Assembly (NCBI GenBank): GCA_016213725.1
Contig: JACQZS010000143.1
Location: 1-33,535 of the forward strand
From: Acidobacteriota bacterium
GTDB lineage: Bacteria; Acidobacteriota; Terriglobia; Bryobacterales; Bryobacteraceae
Length of the DNA: 33,535 nt
Reading direction: 5' to 3'
The notes below the pieces were generated by a model. It searched no databases and was not told the DNA's origin. It saw only the letters and a list, made by a program, of their open reading frames with translations. Below, piece after piece: positions 8,969-18,700 of the stretch. Made by a program: the position numbers and the translations under genes. Within the stretch, counting starts at the first letter, position 1. The number at the start of each line of letters is the position of its first letter.

Positions 8969-10239
8969 TTCGATTTCATCCCTTTCAGCAGGGCAATGCA
9001 TTCCAGCATCGCCCGGCCATTATGATATCCAGCCTTCCACTCATTTGCTTTGCCGCCCGAGGGTTTGAGATTGGCGTCGACTTCAGACCACCACTCGCCC
9101 GACTGCCAGTCTACCTGGTAACGCTTTACGAACTCCCAGGTCTTCAGAAAGACCTCCCAGTACTGCGGATCTGAGGTGAGCTGGTACATGGTGAGGGCAC
9201 TCACAAGCGCCTCCGCCTGGACCCACCAGGATTTGGTGAGGCCGGCCGCGGGAGCGCCGAAGGGGCCCCAGTACCAGAAACCGCCGGCCTGCGAATCCCA
9301 GCCGTACTTCATGGAGTATGCGAAGTTGTGGCGAAACAGATCAAGATAAGGCGCCACGGGGACGCCGGCGGCGGAGGCCGCGTCGACGAGGAGCCAGATG
9401 TTCTCCAGATCGTGGCCGTAGCTGGAGCGGGCGCCGGCGCCTTGCAGGATGGGGGTCCAATCGAGTTTGTACTGGTCGCTGCAGGAGCCCACGTCCTTCC
9501 GGAAGACTGTATTGCTTTCGATGGTGATGAGCTCTAGCAGGCGCTCGCGGGCCAGGGGCAGCTTGGAGGCCCGGTAGAAGGTGGTGAGGGCTTCGAGAAG
9601 GTGGAGGTGCGTGTTCATCAGCTTGACGTCGCCGGCCACGCCCATGGACCCGATTTCGCCGGGAGGGGTGGGGGTCCAATCGGCGTTGAACTGCTCGCGG
9701 TAGCCGCCGTAGAGGGAGTCGTGCGATTTCTGTTCGAGCAGGCGGAACAGGCCGGTGGCGCGGTCCAGAACGTCCCGGCGGCCGGAGGCCATGGCGAATT
9801 CGCTGAGCGCATAGAGGGCAAACGACTGGCCGTAGAGGTTCTTCTTCGGCCTCTCCGGCTTGCCGCCGGTGGCGTCCACGCCCCAGTAGAAGCCGCCATG
9901 GACGGGGTCCCACATTTTGTCCATGAGGAAGCGGTAGCCGTGGTCGGCCGCCTGCAGCATCCTGGCGCGATCGCCATGACCGGCGCGGGCCAGGCGGGCG
10001 AAGAGCCAGACCATGCGGGCCTGGGTGACGATCATCTTGGGAGCGTCGCCCTTCCACTCGCCATTGGGGCCGTGGTTGAGCGTATAACCGCCATACTTGG
10101 CATCGATGGTCTTGGGGTACCAGAAGGCGACGATGTTGCCGTTCAGCACCTTTTCCATCTCGGGCACGATGGCTGAAGGAAGGGGTGCCTGAGCAAAGAG
10201 GGGCGCGGCGGAAAGAAGTACGAGGCCCAGCACTCTCAT
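8965..10239 (-). CDS. Exported AGE-family (N-acylglucosamine 2-epimerase-like) sugar epimerase/isomerase
   Basis: The 424-residue protein has a Sec signal peptide ([18 protein letters not shown]) and then an (alpha/alpha)6-barrel of the AGE / cellobiose 2-epimerase type. Family strings include [69 protein letters not shown] and the C-terminal [31 protein letters not shown]. Such enzymes epimerise or isomerise the reducing-end sugar through catalytic histidines; the substrate cannot be told. Most characterised members are cytoplasmic, so the signal peptide is unusual. It is the first gene of the minus-strand run and is coupled to the DUF1080 gene. Its start is only 23 bp from the divergent start at 10263. 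Confidence 0.88.
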   Translation of the reverse strand: MRVLGLVLLSAAPLFAQAPLPSAIVPEMEKVLNGNIVAFWYPKTIDAKYGGYTLNHGPNGEWKGDAPKMIVTQARMVWLFARLARAGHGDRARMLQAADHGYRFLMDKMWDPVHGGFYWGVDATGGKPERPKKNLYGQSFALYALSEFAMASGRRDVLDRATGLFRLLEQKSHDSLYGGYREQFNADWTPTPPGEIGSMGVAGDVKLMNTHLHLLEALTTFYRASKLPLARERLLELITIESNTVFRKDVGSCSDQYKLDWTPILQGAGARSSYGHDLENIWLLVDAASAAGVPVAPYLDLFRHNFAYSMKYGWDSQAGGFWYWGPFGAPAAGLTKSWWVQAEALVSALTMYQLTSDPQYWEVFLKTWEFVKRYQVDWQSGEWWSEVDANLKPSGGKANEWKAGYHNGRAMLECIALLKGMKSK

Positions 10240-10262
10240 GCTGGCGATTGTATAACGGAGCT

Positions 10263-11093
10263 ATGAGACCTTTCCTGCTGTTGGCCTGCACGGCCATCGC
10301 CTGCGTCGGCCTGGGCGCGGAAACGCTGCGTGTGATGAGCTTTAACGTGCGGTATCCAAGTCCGGGTGACGGCGAGGATGTCTGGGCGAAACGACGGGAT
10401 CTGCTGGTGGAGACCGTCAGGACGCAGGCCCCGGACGTGATGGGGACTCAGGAGCTGTTCTTCGAGCAGGGCCAGTACATCGTGGAGAAGCTGCCGGAAT
10501 ATGCCTGGTTTGGGCTGAGCCGGCGCGGCAACCACGAGGATGAGCACATGGGTGTGTTCTACCGCAAAGACCGGCTGCAGTTGGTGGACAACGGCGACTT
10601 CTGGCTGTCGCCCACACCGGAGAAAGCGGGCAGCATGGCCTGGAACATGAGCCTGCCGCGCATGTGCACTTGGGGGCTATTCGAGATCAAAGGCACCGGG
10701 ACGAAATTCCTGTACCTCAATACACACCTGGCGCACCGGGGCAACGACGAACCGGCACGGCAGATGAGCGCGAAGCTGCTGGCATTCCGCATCGGCATGC
10801 AGGACGAGAAGCTGCCGGTAGTGCTGACCGGCGATTTCAACGCCCCGGCCGGCGGCCCGACCTACGCGCTGCTTTCCCCTCCGCTGAAAGACGCGCGCGC
10901 CGAGGCGGCGCAGAAGGAGGGGCCGGAGGGCACGTTCCACGGGTTCAAGGGGAAAGTGGGCGCCGCGCGCATCGATTGGATTCTGTACCGCGCGCCGTGG
11001 ACGGTGGAGCGGCAGGAGGCGATCACGTTCAACAAGGACGGGCGCTATCCGTCGGACCACCTGCCTGTAATCGCCGTCTTCAAGCTGCCCTAG
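10263..11093 (+). CDS. Exported endonuclease/exonuclease/phosphatase-fold hydrolase
   Basis: This 276-residue protein has a signal peptide (MRPFLLLACTAIACVGLGA) followed by a complete EEP (DNase I-like) fold. N28 lies in MSFNVRY and metal-binding E64 in GTQELF. GDFNAP carries D191 and N193, RIDWILYR follows, and the terminal SDHLPV has D265 and H266. All catalytic positions are present, so it should be an active metal-dependent phosphodiesterase or phosphatase. Export suggests phosphoester, lipid or DNA scavenging; the substrate is unknown. The ATG 10263 follows CGGAG (10256-10260), and a TGTATAAC box at 10249-10256 could be a promoter -10 element. The stop codon overlaps that of the converging gene in the sequence CTAG. 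Confidence 0.88.
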   Translation: MRPFLLLACTAIACVGLGAETLRVMSFNVRYPSPGDGEDVWAKRRDLLVETVRTQAPDVMGTQELFFEQGQYIVEKLPEYAWFGLSRRGNHEDEHMGVFYRKDRLQLVDNGDFWLSPTPEKAGSMAWNMSLPRMCTWGLFEIKGTGTKFLYLNTHLAHRGNDEPARQMSAKLLAFRIGMQDEKLPVVLTGDFNAPAGGPTYALLSPPLKDARAEAAQKEGPEGTFHGFKGKVGAARIDWILYRAPWTVERQEAITFNKDGRYPSDHLPVIAVFKLP

Positions 11094-11731
11094 TCAATGT
11101 GCGGCGGCGTGTGGCGGTGCGCCGTCCACTGGAAGAACGTGGCGATGATGTGGGCGTTGGGGCCGGCAGGCGCCTGCCTGAATTCGTAGCCCGCGCCGAC
11201 CAGGATGCGCTTCTGAATTTGCCATTGCAGGCCGGCGGTGTAGCGTCCGTACCAGACCCCGGGCTGCACCAGGGCTTCGCCGCTGACATACGGCGTGCCG
11301 ATGCGGGACTTGAACGTAAACATGGCGCGATTGCGCCAGCGCCAGTAGTCGGGGAAGTTCGGAGAGATATGCCGCTCGATGAGGCTCCGGCCGTCCACAG
11401 ACCAGGATTCGCCGCGCAGGAATCGGTACTGGCCTCCGCCCCAGACGCGCTGGACGGGGTAGGTACGATGGATGTGGCGCGTATTCTGCTCGATATAGTA
11501 ATAGCCCCCGAGCGCCGTGAAGCGCGGCTTCATCTGGACCATGACGATGGGGCCGACGCGGAACTGATTGAGGGCACTGACGTCTTCGAAGGTGCGGACG
11601 CGGGAGTGGAGTTGCAGGGTCCACCCCGGCTTGAAGTCGAAGTTGACGTTGAAGACGCTGAGAGTTTCTAGGTCGTCGGCCAGAAGGGGCATCGACGACG
11701 CCACCAACACGGCCCAAAGGGCGAGTCGCAT
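11090..11731 (-). CDS. DUF2490-like exported beta-barrel protein
   Basis: The 213-residue product has a signal peptide (MRLALWAVLVASSMPLLA). It then shows alternating aromatic beta-strand segments, such as WTLQLHSRVRTF, RFTALGGYYYIEQ, WRWRNRAMFTFKSRI, YTAGLQWQIQKRILVGAGYEF and HIIATFFQWTAH, consistent with an outer-membrane barrel of the DUF2490 type. Members have no assigned reaction. The gene is divergent from yceH and converges on the EEP gene, sharing the CTAG stop overlap. Direct TTACAG repeats lie just upstream of its start and might be an operator. Confidence 0.72.
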   Translation of the reverse strand: MRLALWAVLVASSMPLLADDLETLSVFNVNFDFKPGWTLQLHSRVRTFEDVSALNQFRVGPIVMVQMKPRFTALGGYYYIEQNTRHIHRTYPVQRVWGGGQYRFLRGESWSVDGRSLIERHISPNFPDYWRWRNRAMFTFKSRIGTPYVSGEALVQPGVWYGRYTAGLQWQIQKRILVGAGYEFRQAPAGPNAHIIATFFQWTAHRHTPPHID

Positions 11732-11747
11732 GGATAATTCAATTCTA

Positions 11748-11764
11748 TTACAGTTCCGTTACAG
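11748..11764. repeat. TTACAG direct repeat, 11-bp period
   Basis: TTACAG occurs at 11748-11753 and 11759-11764, so the copies are spaced by one helical turn. They lie 17-33 bp upstream of the DUF2490-like gene start, where a regulator could bind. The motif is short and chance is possible. Confidence 0.3.
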
Positions 11765-11772
11765 CGCCCCGG

Positions 11773-11811
11773 GTTAAGTGCAGAGGTTAAGTGCAGAGGT
11801 TGAGTGCAGAG
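11773..11811. repeat. Three tandem 13-bp repeats upstream of yceH
   Basis: The unit GTTAAGTGCAGAG occurs three times head to tail (11773-11785, 11786-11798, 11799-11811); the third copy has one change (GTTGAG). It lies in the 103-bp gap between the divergent DUF2490-like and yceH genes, 24 bp before the yceH start. Copy number could vary by slippage. Confidence 0.9.
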
Positions 11812-11834
11812 GCAGCGGGTGTCATGCTCGGAGA

Positions 11835-12452
11835 GTGGAACTTGACCTGGATCCGATCGAAGCGCGGGTGCTCGGCTGCCTGGCCGAGAAGGACCTGGCG
11901 ACGCCCGAGTATTACCCGTTGAGTCTGAACGCGCTGACGAACGCGTGCAACCAGAAATCGAACCGCGAGCCGGTGGTGGAGTGGGACGACACGACGGTGC
12001 GGGAGGGGCTGGTGCGGTTGCGGGAGCGGCACCTGGCGACTTTTGTGAGCGAGGCCGGGAGCAGGGTGGAGAAGTTCCGGCACCGGCTGAATGAAGAGTT
12101 CAACTTCTCGCGCGGCGAACTGGCCGTGCTGACGGTGCTGCTGCTGCGCGGGCCGCAGACTCCGGGTGAACTGCGGCAGCGGACGGAGCGGATGCACTCG
12201 TTTGCCGATATCGACGCGCTGATGCACACTTTGACGAAGCTGGCCACGCGCGAGCAGCCGCTGGTGAAGCAACTGGAGCGCGTGGCGGGCACGAAGGAGC
12301 CGCGTTGGGCGCACCTGCTGAGCGGCGAGCCGGCGGCGGAGAGCGTTGCCGCGCCGGCGCACCCGCATGGGCTGGCCGACCGCGTGGAGGTTCTTGAGAT
12401 GGAACTGAAGGCGCTGCGTGAGGAGTTTGAGCGCTTCAAGGCGCAGTTCTAG
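11835..12452 (+). CDS. yceH: YceH / DUF480-family protein
   Basis: This 205-residue protein matches the YceH (DUF480) family over its whole length. The N-terminal LDPIEARVLGCLAEKDLATPEYYPLSLNAL block and NACNQKSNREPVVEWDD are the family signature. Two winged-helix domains follow, and the C-terminus forms a coiled coil (ADRVEVLEMELKALREEFERFKAQF). The biochemical role of the family is not established; the winged helices suggest DNA or protein contact. GTG 11835 is chosen because the conserved region starts at once. A longer form from GTG 11778 would translate the tandem 13-bp repeats. The stop overlaps that of the converging ABC-F gene in CTAG. Confidence 0.88.
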   Translation: MELDLDPIEARVLGCLAEKDLATPEYYPLSLNALTNACNQKSNREPVVEWDDTTVREGLVRLRERHLATFVSEAGSRVEKFRHRLNEEFNFSRGELAVLTVLLLRGPQTPGELRQRTERMHSFADIDALMHTLTKLATREQPLVKQLERVAGTKEPRWAHLLSGEPAAESVAAPAHPHGLADRVEVLEMELKALREEFERFKAQF

Positions 12453-14233
12453 CTGAGCTTGGCTTCGAGTTCCGCCCAGCGGGCGTAGAGCTGGTCGACT
12501 TCGGCTTGCGCGGCATTGAGGGCCTGGTAGCACTCTTCGATGCGGCGGGGATCGGAGACGACGTCGGGCGCATGCAGCGATTCCTTGGCGGCCTCGAGGC
12601 GCGTTTCGGCTTCGAGGATGCGCTCTTCCATGGCATCCCATTCGCGCTGCTCCAGGTAGGAGAGGCGTTTCTTCGCCGAGGTTGAAGCGGCCTTTTCGGC
12701 AGGCTTAGCGGCGGCCCTGGCCTGGGCGGTGCGGGCGCGGCGCTGGTCTCCGAGCCACGACTCCCACTGGTTGAGATCGGCGAAGAGCCCGCAGCCGCCA
12801 TCGCCGTCGAGGCCGAGGACGGCGTTGGTGACGCGATCCATCAGGTAACGGTCGTGGGTGACGAGGACGAGCGAGCCGGGGAATTCGAGGAGGCTGTCCT
12901 CGAGCACCTCGAGTGTGGGGATGTCGAGGTCGTTGGTGGGCTCGTCGAGGAGGAGGACATCGGCCTCCTCGAGCATGAGACGGGCGATGTGGACGCGGGC
13001 GCGCTCACCGCCGGAGAGGCTGCCGACGGGCTGCACGAGCTGCTCTTCGCGAAAGAGGAAGCGGCGGGCCCAGCCGTTGACGTGGATGGTACGGCCCTGG
13101 TAGAGCACGGAATCGCCTTCGGTGGCGAGGGCGCGCTTGAGGGTGATGTTGGGATCGATTTGCTGGCGCTGCTGTTCGAAGTAGACGACCTTGAGGGCGT
13201 CGGCCCAGCGAATGTCGCCGGAGTCGGGCGGAAGCTGGCGGAGTAGGAGGCGGAGGAGGGTGGTTTTGCCGCTGCCGTTGGGACCGGCGAGGCCGAGCCG
13301 GCGGCCGGGGGCGAAGACCAGCGAGAGGTTGGAGAAGAGCTGCTTGCCGCCGAGGGCATGACCGAGGTTCTCGACCTCCATCAGCTTCTTGGTCTTGCGG
13401 TCGCTGGCGGTGAAGTCGATGGCGACGCTGGAAGTGCGGGCGCGGGCCTGCATGTCTTCGAGAGCGGCGATCATTTCGTTGGCGGCATCGATGCGGGCCT
13501 TGGCCTTGCGGGTGCGGGCTTTGGCGCCGCGGCGGAGCCACTCCACTTCGCGCCGCACCTTGGCCTGGAGCGACTCCTGCTGGCGGGCCTGCATCTCGAA
13601 GTACTCTTCGCGCCGTTCAAGAAATGCGCTGTAGTTGCCGGCGACGCGGAAGAGCCCGTCGGGATAGACGCGGTTCAGCTCCATCATGTGCGTGGCGACG
13701 TTTTCGAGGAAGTAGCGGTCGTGGCTGACGACGACGCTGGCGAAGGGCGCGGAGATGAGGAGGTCTTCGAGCCAGCCGATGCCCTCGACGTCGAGGTGGT
13801 TGGTAGGCTCGTCGAGGAGGAGGAGGTCTGGCTTGCGGACGATGGCTTCGGCGAGGGCGAGGCGTTTGCGCCAGCCGCCGGAGAGTTCAGAGGAGCGGGC
13901 GTCGCCGCTGGTGAATCCGGCCTGGCCGAGGGCGGCGGGCACGAGAGTGGGCTCGTGGGCGGCGCGCTCGAGGATCTCGAGAACAGTGAGCGAAGGATCG
14001 AACTCAGGGTCCTGCGGGACGTAGACCATGCGGACGCCCTTGCGGAGGGCGACTTCGCCGCGGTCGGCGTGATCGAGTCCGCCGAGCACTTTGAGCAGCG
14101 TGGACTTCCCTGCTCCGTTGGGGCCGATGAGGCCGTGGCGTTCGTTGTCGCTGACGGTGAGCGAAACCTGATCGAACAGGGTCGCGGCGCCGAACTGCCT
14201 GCCGATGGACTGGCAACTGAGGAGAAGAGCCAT
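12449..14233 (-). CDS. ABC-F family ATPase, Uup-like
   Basis: This 594-residue soluble protein contains two fused ABC ATPase domains and no membrane segment. The first has Walker A GPNGAGKST (residues 37-45), signature LSGGWRKRLALAEA and Walker B LLLLDEPTNHLD. The second has GPNGSGKTT, LSGGERARVHIARL and VLLLDEPTNDLD. A charged inter-domain linker (the P-site tRNA interaction motif region, around AKARTRKAKARIDAANEMIAALE) lies between them. The C-terminal 80 residues (YLEQREWDAMEERILEAETRLEAAKESL onward) form the coiled coil typical of Uup. ABC-F proteins act on ribosomes, and Uup also binds DNA structures. ATG 14233 follows a GGAAGG ribosome-binding site; the frame extends to 14335 but without family similarity. 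Confidence 0.92.
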   Translation of the reverse strand: MALLLSCQSIGRQFGAATLFDQVSLTVSDNERHGLIGPNGAGKSTLLKVLGGLDHADRGEVALRKGVRMVYVPQDPEFDPSLTVLEILERAAHEPTLVPAALGQAGFTSGDARSSELSGGWRKRLALAEAIVRKPDLLLLDEPTNHLDVEGIGWLEDLLISAPFASVVVSHDRYFLENVATHMMELNRVYPDGLFRVAGNYSAFLERREEYFEMQARQQESLQAKVRREVEWLRRGAKARTRKAKARIDAANEMIAALEDMQARARTSSVAIDFTASDRKTKKLMEVENLGHALGGKQLFSNLSLVFAPGRRLGLAGPNGSGKTTLLRLLLRQLPPDSGDIRWADALKVVYFEQQRQQIDPNITLKRALATEGDSVLYQGRTIHVNGWARRFLFREEQLVQPVGSLSGGERARVHIARLMLEEADVLLLDEPTNDLDIPTLEVLEDSLLEFPGSLVLVTHDRYLMDRVTNAVLGLDGDGGCGLFADLNQWESWLGDQRRARTAQARAAAKPAEKAASTSAKKRLSYLEQREWDAMEERILEAETRLEAAKESLHAPDVVSDPRRIEECYQALNAAQAEVDQLYARWAELEAKLS

Positions 14234-14308
14234 GCTTCCTTCCAGTGAACCATCGAAGGGGCAGCCGGAACAAACCGGGAGGGAGTTGTTCCGTGCTAGA
14301 ATCTGGGC

Positions 14309-14316
14309 AGGAGGTG
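14309..14316 (+). promoter_or_regulatory. Strong Shine-Dalgarno sequence without an obvious start codon
   Basis: AGGAGGTG is an almost perfect anti-16S match. It lies in the upstream open part of the comF frame, yet no ATG, GTG or TTG in that frame follows within reach. Either comF starts at an unusual codon or a base change has removed its start. Confidence 0.4.
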
Positions 14317-14425
14317 GGTTTTCCCTAATTTCCACCCCGCGAGACGAACTTCGTTTCCGCCTTTCGCCTGGCTGTGGCGAGCCGGGTCCCGCCTGTTTGC
14401 GCTCCTTCTTCCCGAAAACTGCAGA

Positions 14426-15153
14426 GTGTGTGATGCCGAGCTGCGCGAGGTCGGGCGGATTCCGGTGTGCGCGAAGTGCTTGGAATCACCGGAGATCGTG
14501 CAGCCGGAACACTTCTGCATCCAGTGCCGGACGGCCTTTTTGAACCCGCGGCCGCTGAATGAGGCCGGGCTGTGCCGGCTGTGCGCGGCGGGCGTGACGA
14601 ACTTCGAAGGGGCGTACTCCTGCGGCGGCTACGACGGGGCGATGCGGGATCTGATCCACCTGTACAAATACCGGAGAGTGCGCCCGCTGGCCGCGCATTT
14701 CGGCAAACTGATGGCCCGGGCCTATCCGCGCGACCAGGTGGTGGACGCGCTGGTGCCGGTGCCGATGCACTGGCGAAAGCGCCTGAGAAGAGGATTCGAC
14801 CAGACGCGGGCGCTGGCGCGTGAGCTTTCCAGACGGACGGGCATTCCGGTGTTGCGGGCGCTAAAGAAGAAGCGGCACACGGAGGCGCAGGCGGGGTTGA
14901 GCCGCGCGAAGCGGCGGATGAATGTGACGGGAGTATTTCAGGCACGCGCCAGCGTGGAAGTGCGCGGCCTGCATGTGTTGTTGATTGACGACGTCTTCAC
15001 CACCGGCGCCACCATCAATGCCGCAGCCGCGGCATTGAAGAGAGCCGGAGCGGCGCGGGTCAGCGTACTGACGCTGGCGCGCGCGGATCGTTTGAGCGAC
15101 AAGCCGGCCGTTGCGACGGCCGCGGAAGTTCATTCCCTGCCAGGAGCGTCCCG

Positions 15154-15157
<4 letters not shown>
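14426..15157 (+). CDS. ComF-family phosphoribosyltransferase-like protein
   Basis: The protein has an N-terminal zinc-ribbon region (C-x2-C pairs VCAKC, FCIQC and LCRLC) and a C-terminal PRPP-binding PRTase domain ([14 protein letters not shown], about residues 184-197). [20 protein letters not shown] and [21 protein letters not shown] are classic ComF strings. ComF is needed for DNA uptake in several transformable bacteria, probably acting with single-stranded DNA handling proteins. GTG 14426 is the first conventional start, but it loses the Cys of ENCRVC encoded at 14420. The frame is open to 14300 and reads [12 protein letters not shown], so the real N-terminus is likely longer, perhaps from CTG 14372. 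The stop overlaps the next start (ATGA). Confidence 0.85.
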
Positions 15158-15684
<527 letters not shown>

Positions 15685-15710
15685 GGCGCGCCTTCTTCTG
15701 CCGCGCGGCG

Positions 15711-18700
15711 CTACCGGGCGCGGTGGTAGTTGGGATATTCCGGTTTCTGGTGCTGAGGCGGCGGATTCTTCTTGAGGGAATCGAGAAGGACTTCCACCGC
15801 CTTTTCCAATTGCGGGTCATGCCCCTGACGCACGAGGGCCGGGTCCATCTCCACTTCGATATCCGGATCCGTGCCGTGGTTCTCGACGTCCCATTGCTTC
15901 TCCGTGTTGTAGAAGGCGAGATTGGGCGCGGTGAGGCCGCCGCCATCGATGAGGGTGGGGAAGCCGAAGATGCCGACGAGCCCGCCCCAGGTACGCTTTC
16001 CGATGACCGGGCCGATCTTGAGCTTCTTGAACATCCAGGGCAACGCGTCGCCGCCTGAGCCGGCCCACTCATTGACGATCATGGCCTTGGGTCCGAAGAT
16101 GCCGTTCATGGGCGTGGTGAACTCCTTGCCGGCGCGGGTGGTGAAGTAGTTCAACAGCGGGCGGCGGAGGTAATCGACGATGTAGTCGGCAACGAAGCCG
16201 CCGCCGTTGAAGCGCTCGTCGAGGACAATGCCGTCCTTGCCCTTCTGGGCCCAGAACCAGCGAGTGAAGTTTGTATAGCCCTGCTCGGCGGTGTTGGGCA
16301 AGTGGACGTAGCCGAGACGCCCGCCGGAGAGCTTTTCCACTTTGCGGCGGTTTTCTTCCACCCAATTCATGTAGCGCAGGCCCTGGTCGGCGGCCACGGG
16401 CACGACCGTGACGTCGCGGGCGCCTTCCGGGCTGGGATTGGGTCCGACCTTGAGGACGACGCTCTTGCCGGCGGTGGCTTCAAAGAAGCTGTGGACATCG
16501 GCGGCCGAGGTGACGTCGCGGCCATTGACGGCGAGGAGGTAATCGCCCGCCTTGACGTTCACTCCGGGCGCGGTGAGCGGCGCGCGGAGATTGGGGTTCC
16601 AGTTCTCGCCGTTGTACACCTTGGCGATGCGATAGCGGCCATTTTCCACTGAATAGTCGGCGCCGAGGAGGCCGACGGGAATGGACTTCACCTCCGGCAG
16701 CGCGCCGCCGCCGACATAGAGGTGGCCAACCGTGAGTTCGCCGAACATCTCGCCGAAGAGGTAGTTGAGATCGGCGCGGTGGGCGAGGCCGGGGAGGAAC
16801 TTGGCGTACTTGGCTTTGTAGTCGGCCAGGTTGACGCCGTGGAGGTTGGGATCGTAGAAGAAGTCGCGCTCGATGCGCCAGGCTTCGTTGTAGATCTGGT
16901 TCCACTCGGCCAGCGGTTCGACGCGCATTTCCAGGTCGGCGGTGCGAATGGCGCCTTCACCTGGCTTGGGCGGCGCGGCGGCCGCGGCGATGGTCCACTT
17001 GTCGCCCTGGCGGAAGATGACCTTCTCGCCATTGAAGGAGATATCGAAAGCGGAGACGCCGTCCAGCAGCTTCTCGGTCTTGCGGGTCTTGGCATCGTAC
17101 TTCTGGACGGTGTAGGCTGCGGGGCCGTTCTGCGGCACTTGCGGACCTTCCAGCAGGAAGATGATGCCGGCCTTGCCTTGAGCCAGGGCGGTATAGGCTT
17201 TGGCGGAGCCGGGCAGAGCCAGGATGCGCTGGCCGATGCCGTCGAAGTCGATGCGGACGTCTTCGGCCTTCTTGGCGTCGTCCTTCTTGGCATCCTCTTT
17301 CTTCGCGTCGTCTTTCTTGGCCGGTTCGGCCTTCTCCTCGTCACTTTCGGGCGCCAGGGGCGAGGGGTCGTCATTGCGCAGAACGACGACGTAGACGTTG
17401 CGGTTGGTGACGCGGTCGATCGAAGACATGTCCAGCCAGCCCGTGGAAAGGCCCGTGTTGGTGCTGGCGGTGAAGTAGATGAGACGGCCGCCTTTGTCCC
17501 AGATGGCGTGGCGCTGATCGCTCAGGCCGTCGCTGATCTGAGTGGTCTCGTTCCGCTCGAGCGAGTAGACGTGGACGGCACGCATGAAGTTGGCGCCGAT
17601 CTTGTTGTAGAGGATCCACTTGGAGTCGGGCGACCAGGAGGGGCTGAGATCATCGCGGTCGGGGACGTCGTAGTAGTCGGCGTCGACGCGTGTGACTTTG
17701 CCGTTGTCGAGGTCGATGTAATTGATCTGCAGGTTGGAGTCGCGGAAGAGAATCTTCTTGCCGTCGGGCGCCCAGACAGGATTGTAGAAGAACGCCTTGG
17801 CGCCCGGGTCGAGCTTGCGGACTTCCCCCATGCCATTCTGCGGAGCGATGTGGAGTTGGTATTCGCCGCTGGCATCGGAGAACCAGGCGATCTTCTGCCC
17901 ATCGGGGCTCCAGGCGGGGAAGCGCTCGGCGGTGCCGGGGGTGGAGGTGAGATTGCGGACATCTCCCTTCTCAGCCGGGACGGTGAAAATCTCGCCCCGC
18001 GCTTCGAAGACCGCGCGGACGCCGGTGGGAGAGAGGCCGAAGGACTGGATTTTGGAGGCGACCTTATCGTAGTAAGGGCGCACGTGGGGCAGGTCTCCGT
18101 GGATGCGGATGGGCACGGGCGTGACCTTGCCGGACTTGAGGTCGTAGAGTTCGATGGCGCCGAAATGCTCCAGCGCGATGGCGTCCGGGCCGAGAGAGGC
18201 GCTCTTGTAGTCGAGGCCGGTGTTACGGATGGCCTGTTCCACCTTCTTGGTTCGGGTGTCGAAGGAGCAGAGGGTCATGGCGCCGAAGCGGTCACTGAGG
18301 AAGAAGACCTTGTCGCCGCTCCACATGGGGTAGAAGTCGTTGGAGTTGACGCGCGGGATCTTTTCAACCCGCGAGTCGGCCATGTTGGCGATCCAGATCG
18401 GGCTGGTGCGCCCGCCGGCGTAGCGCTTCCAGATGAGGAAGGCGGGGGCGAGCGGAGTGTAGGCGAGTTGCTTGCCGTCGGGCGACCAGGCGGCCTGGAA
18501 GCCCATGGGGAGCGGCAGTTCCGCGGCGGGTCCGCCGTTCAGTCCAATGCTGAAGAACCTGGGTCCGCCGGCCGGCGTGGCGCGGCCGCTGCGAATCAGC
18601 AACTGGTCACCGGCGCCGTTGAAGGCGATGGGGGTATCGGCGCCGGGGTGCCAGGTGAGGCGCTTGGGGACTCCGCCTTCCACCGGAACGGTGAAGACGT

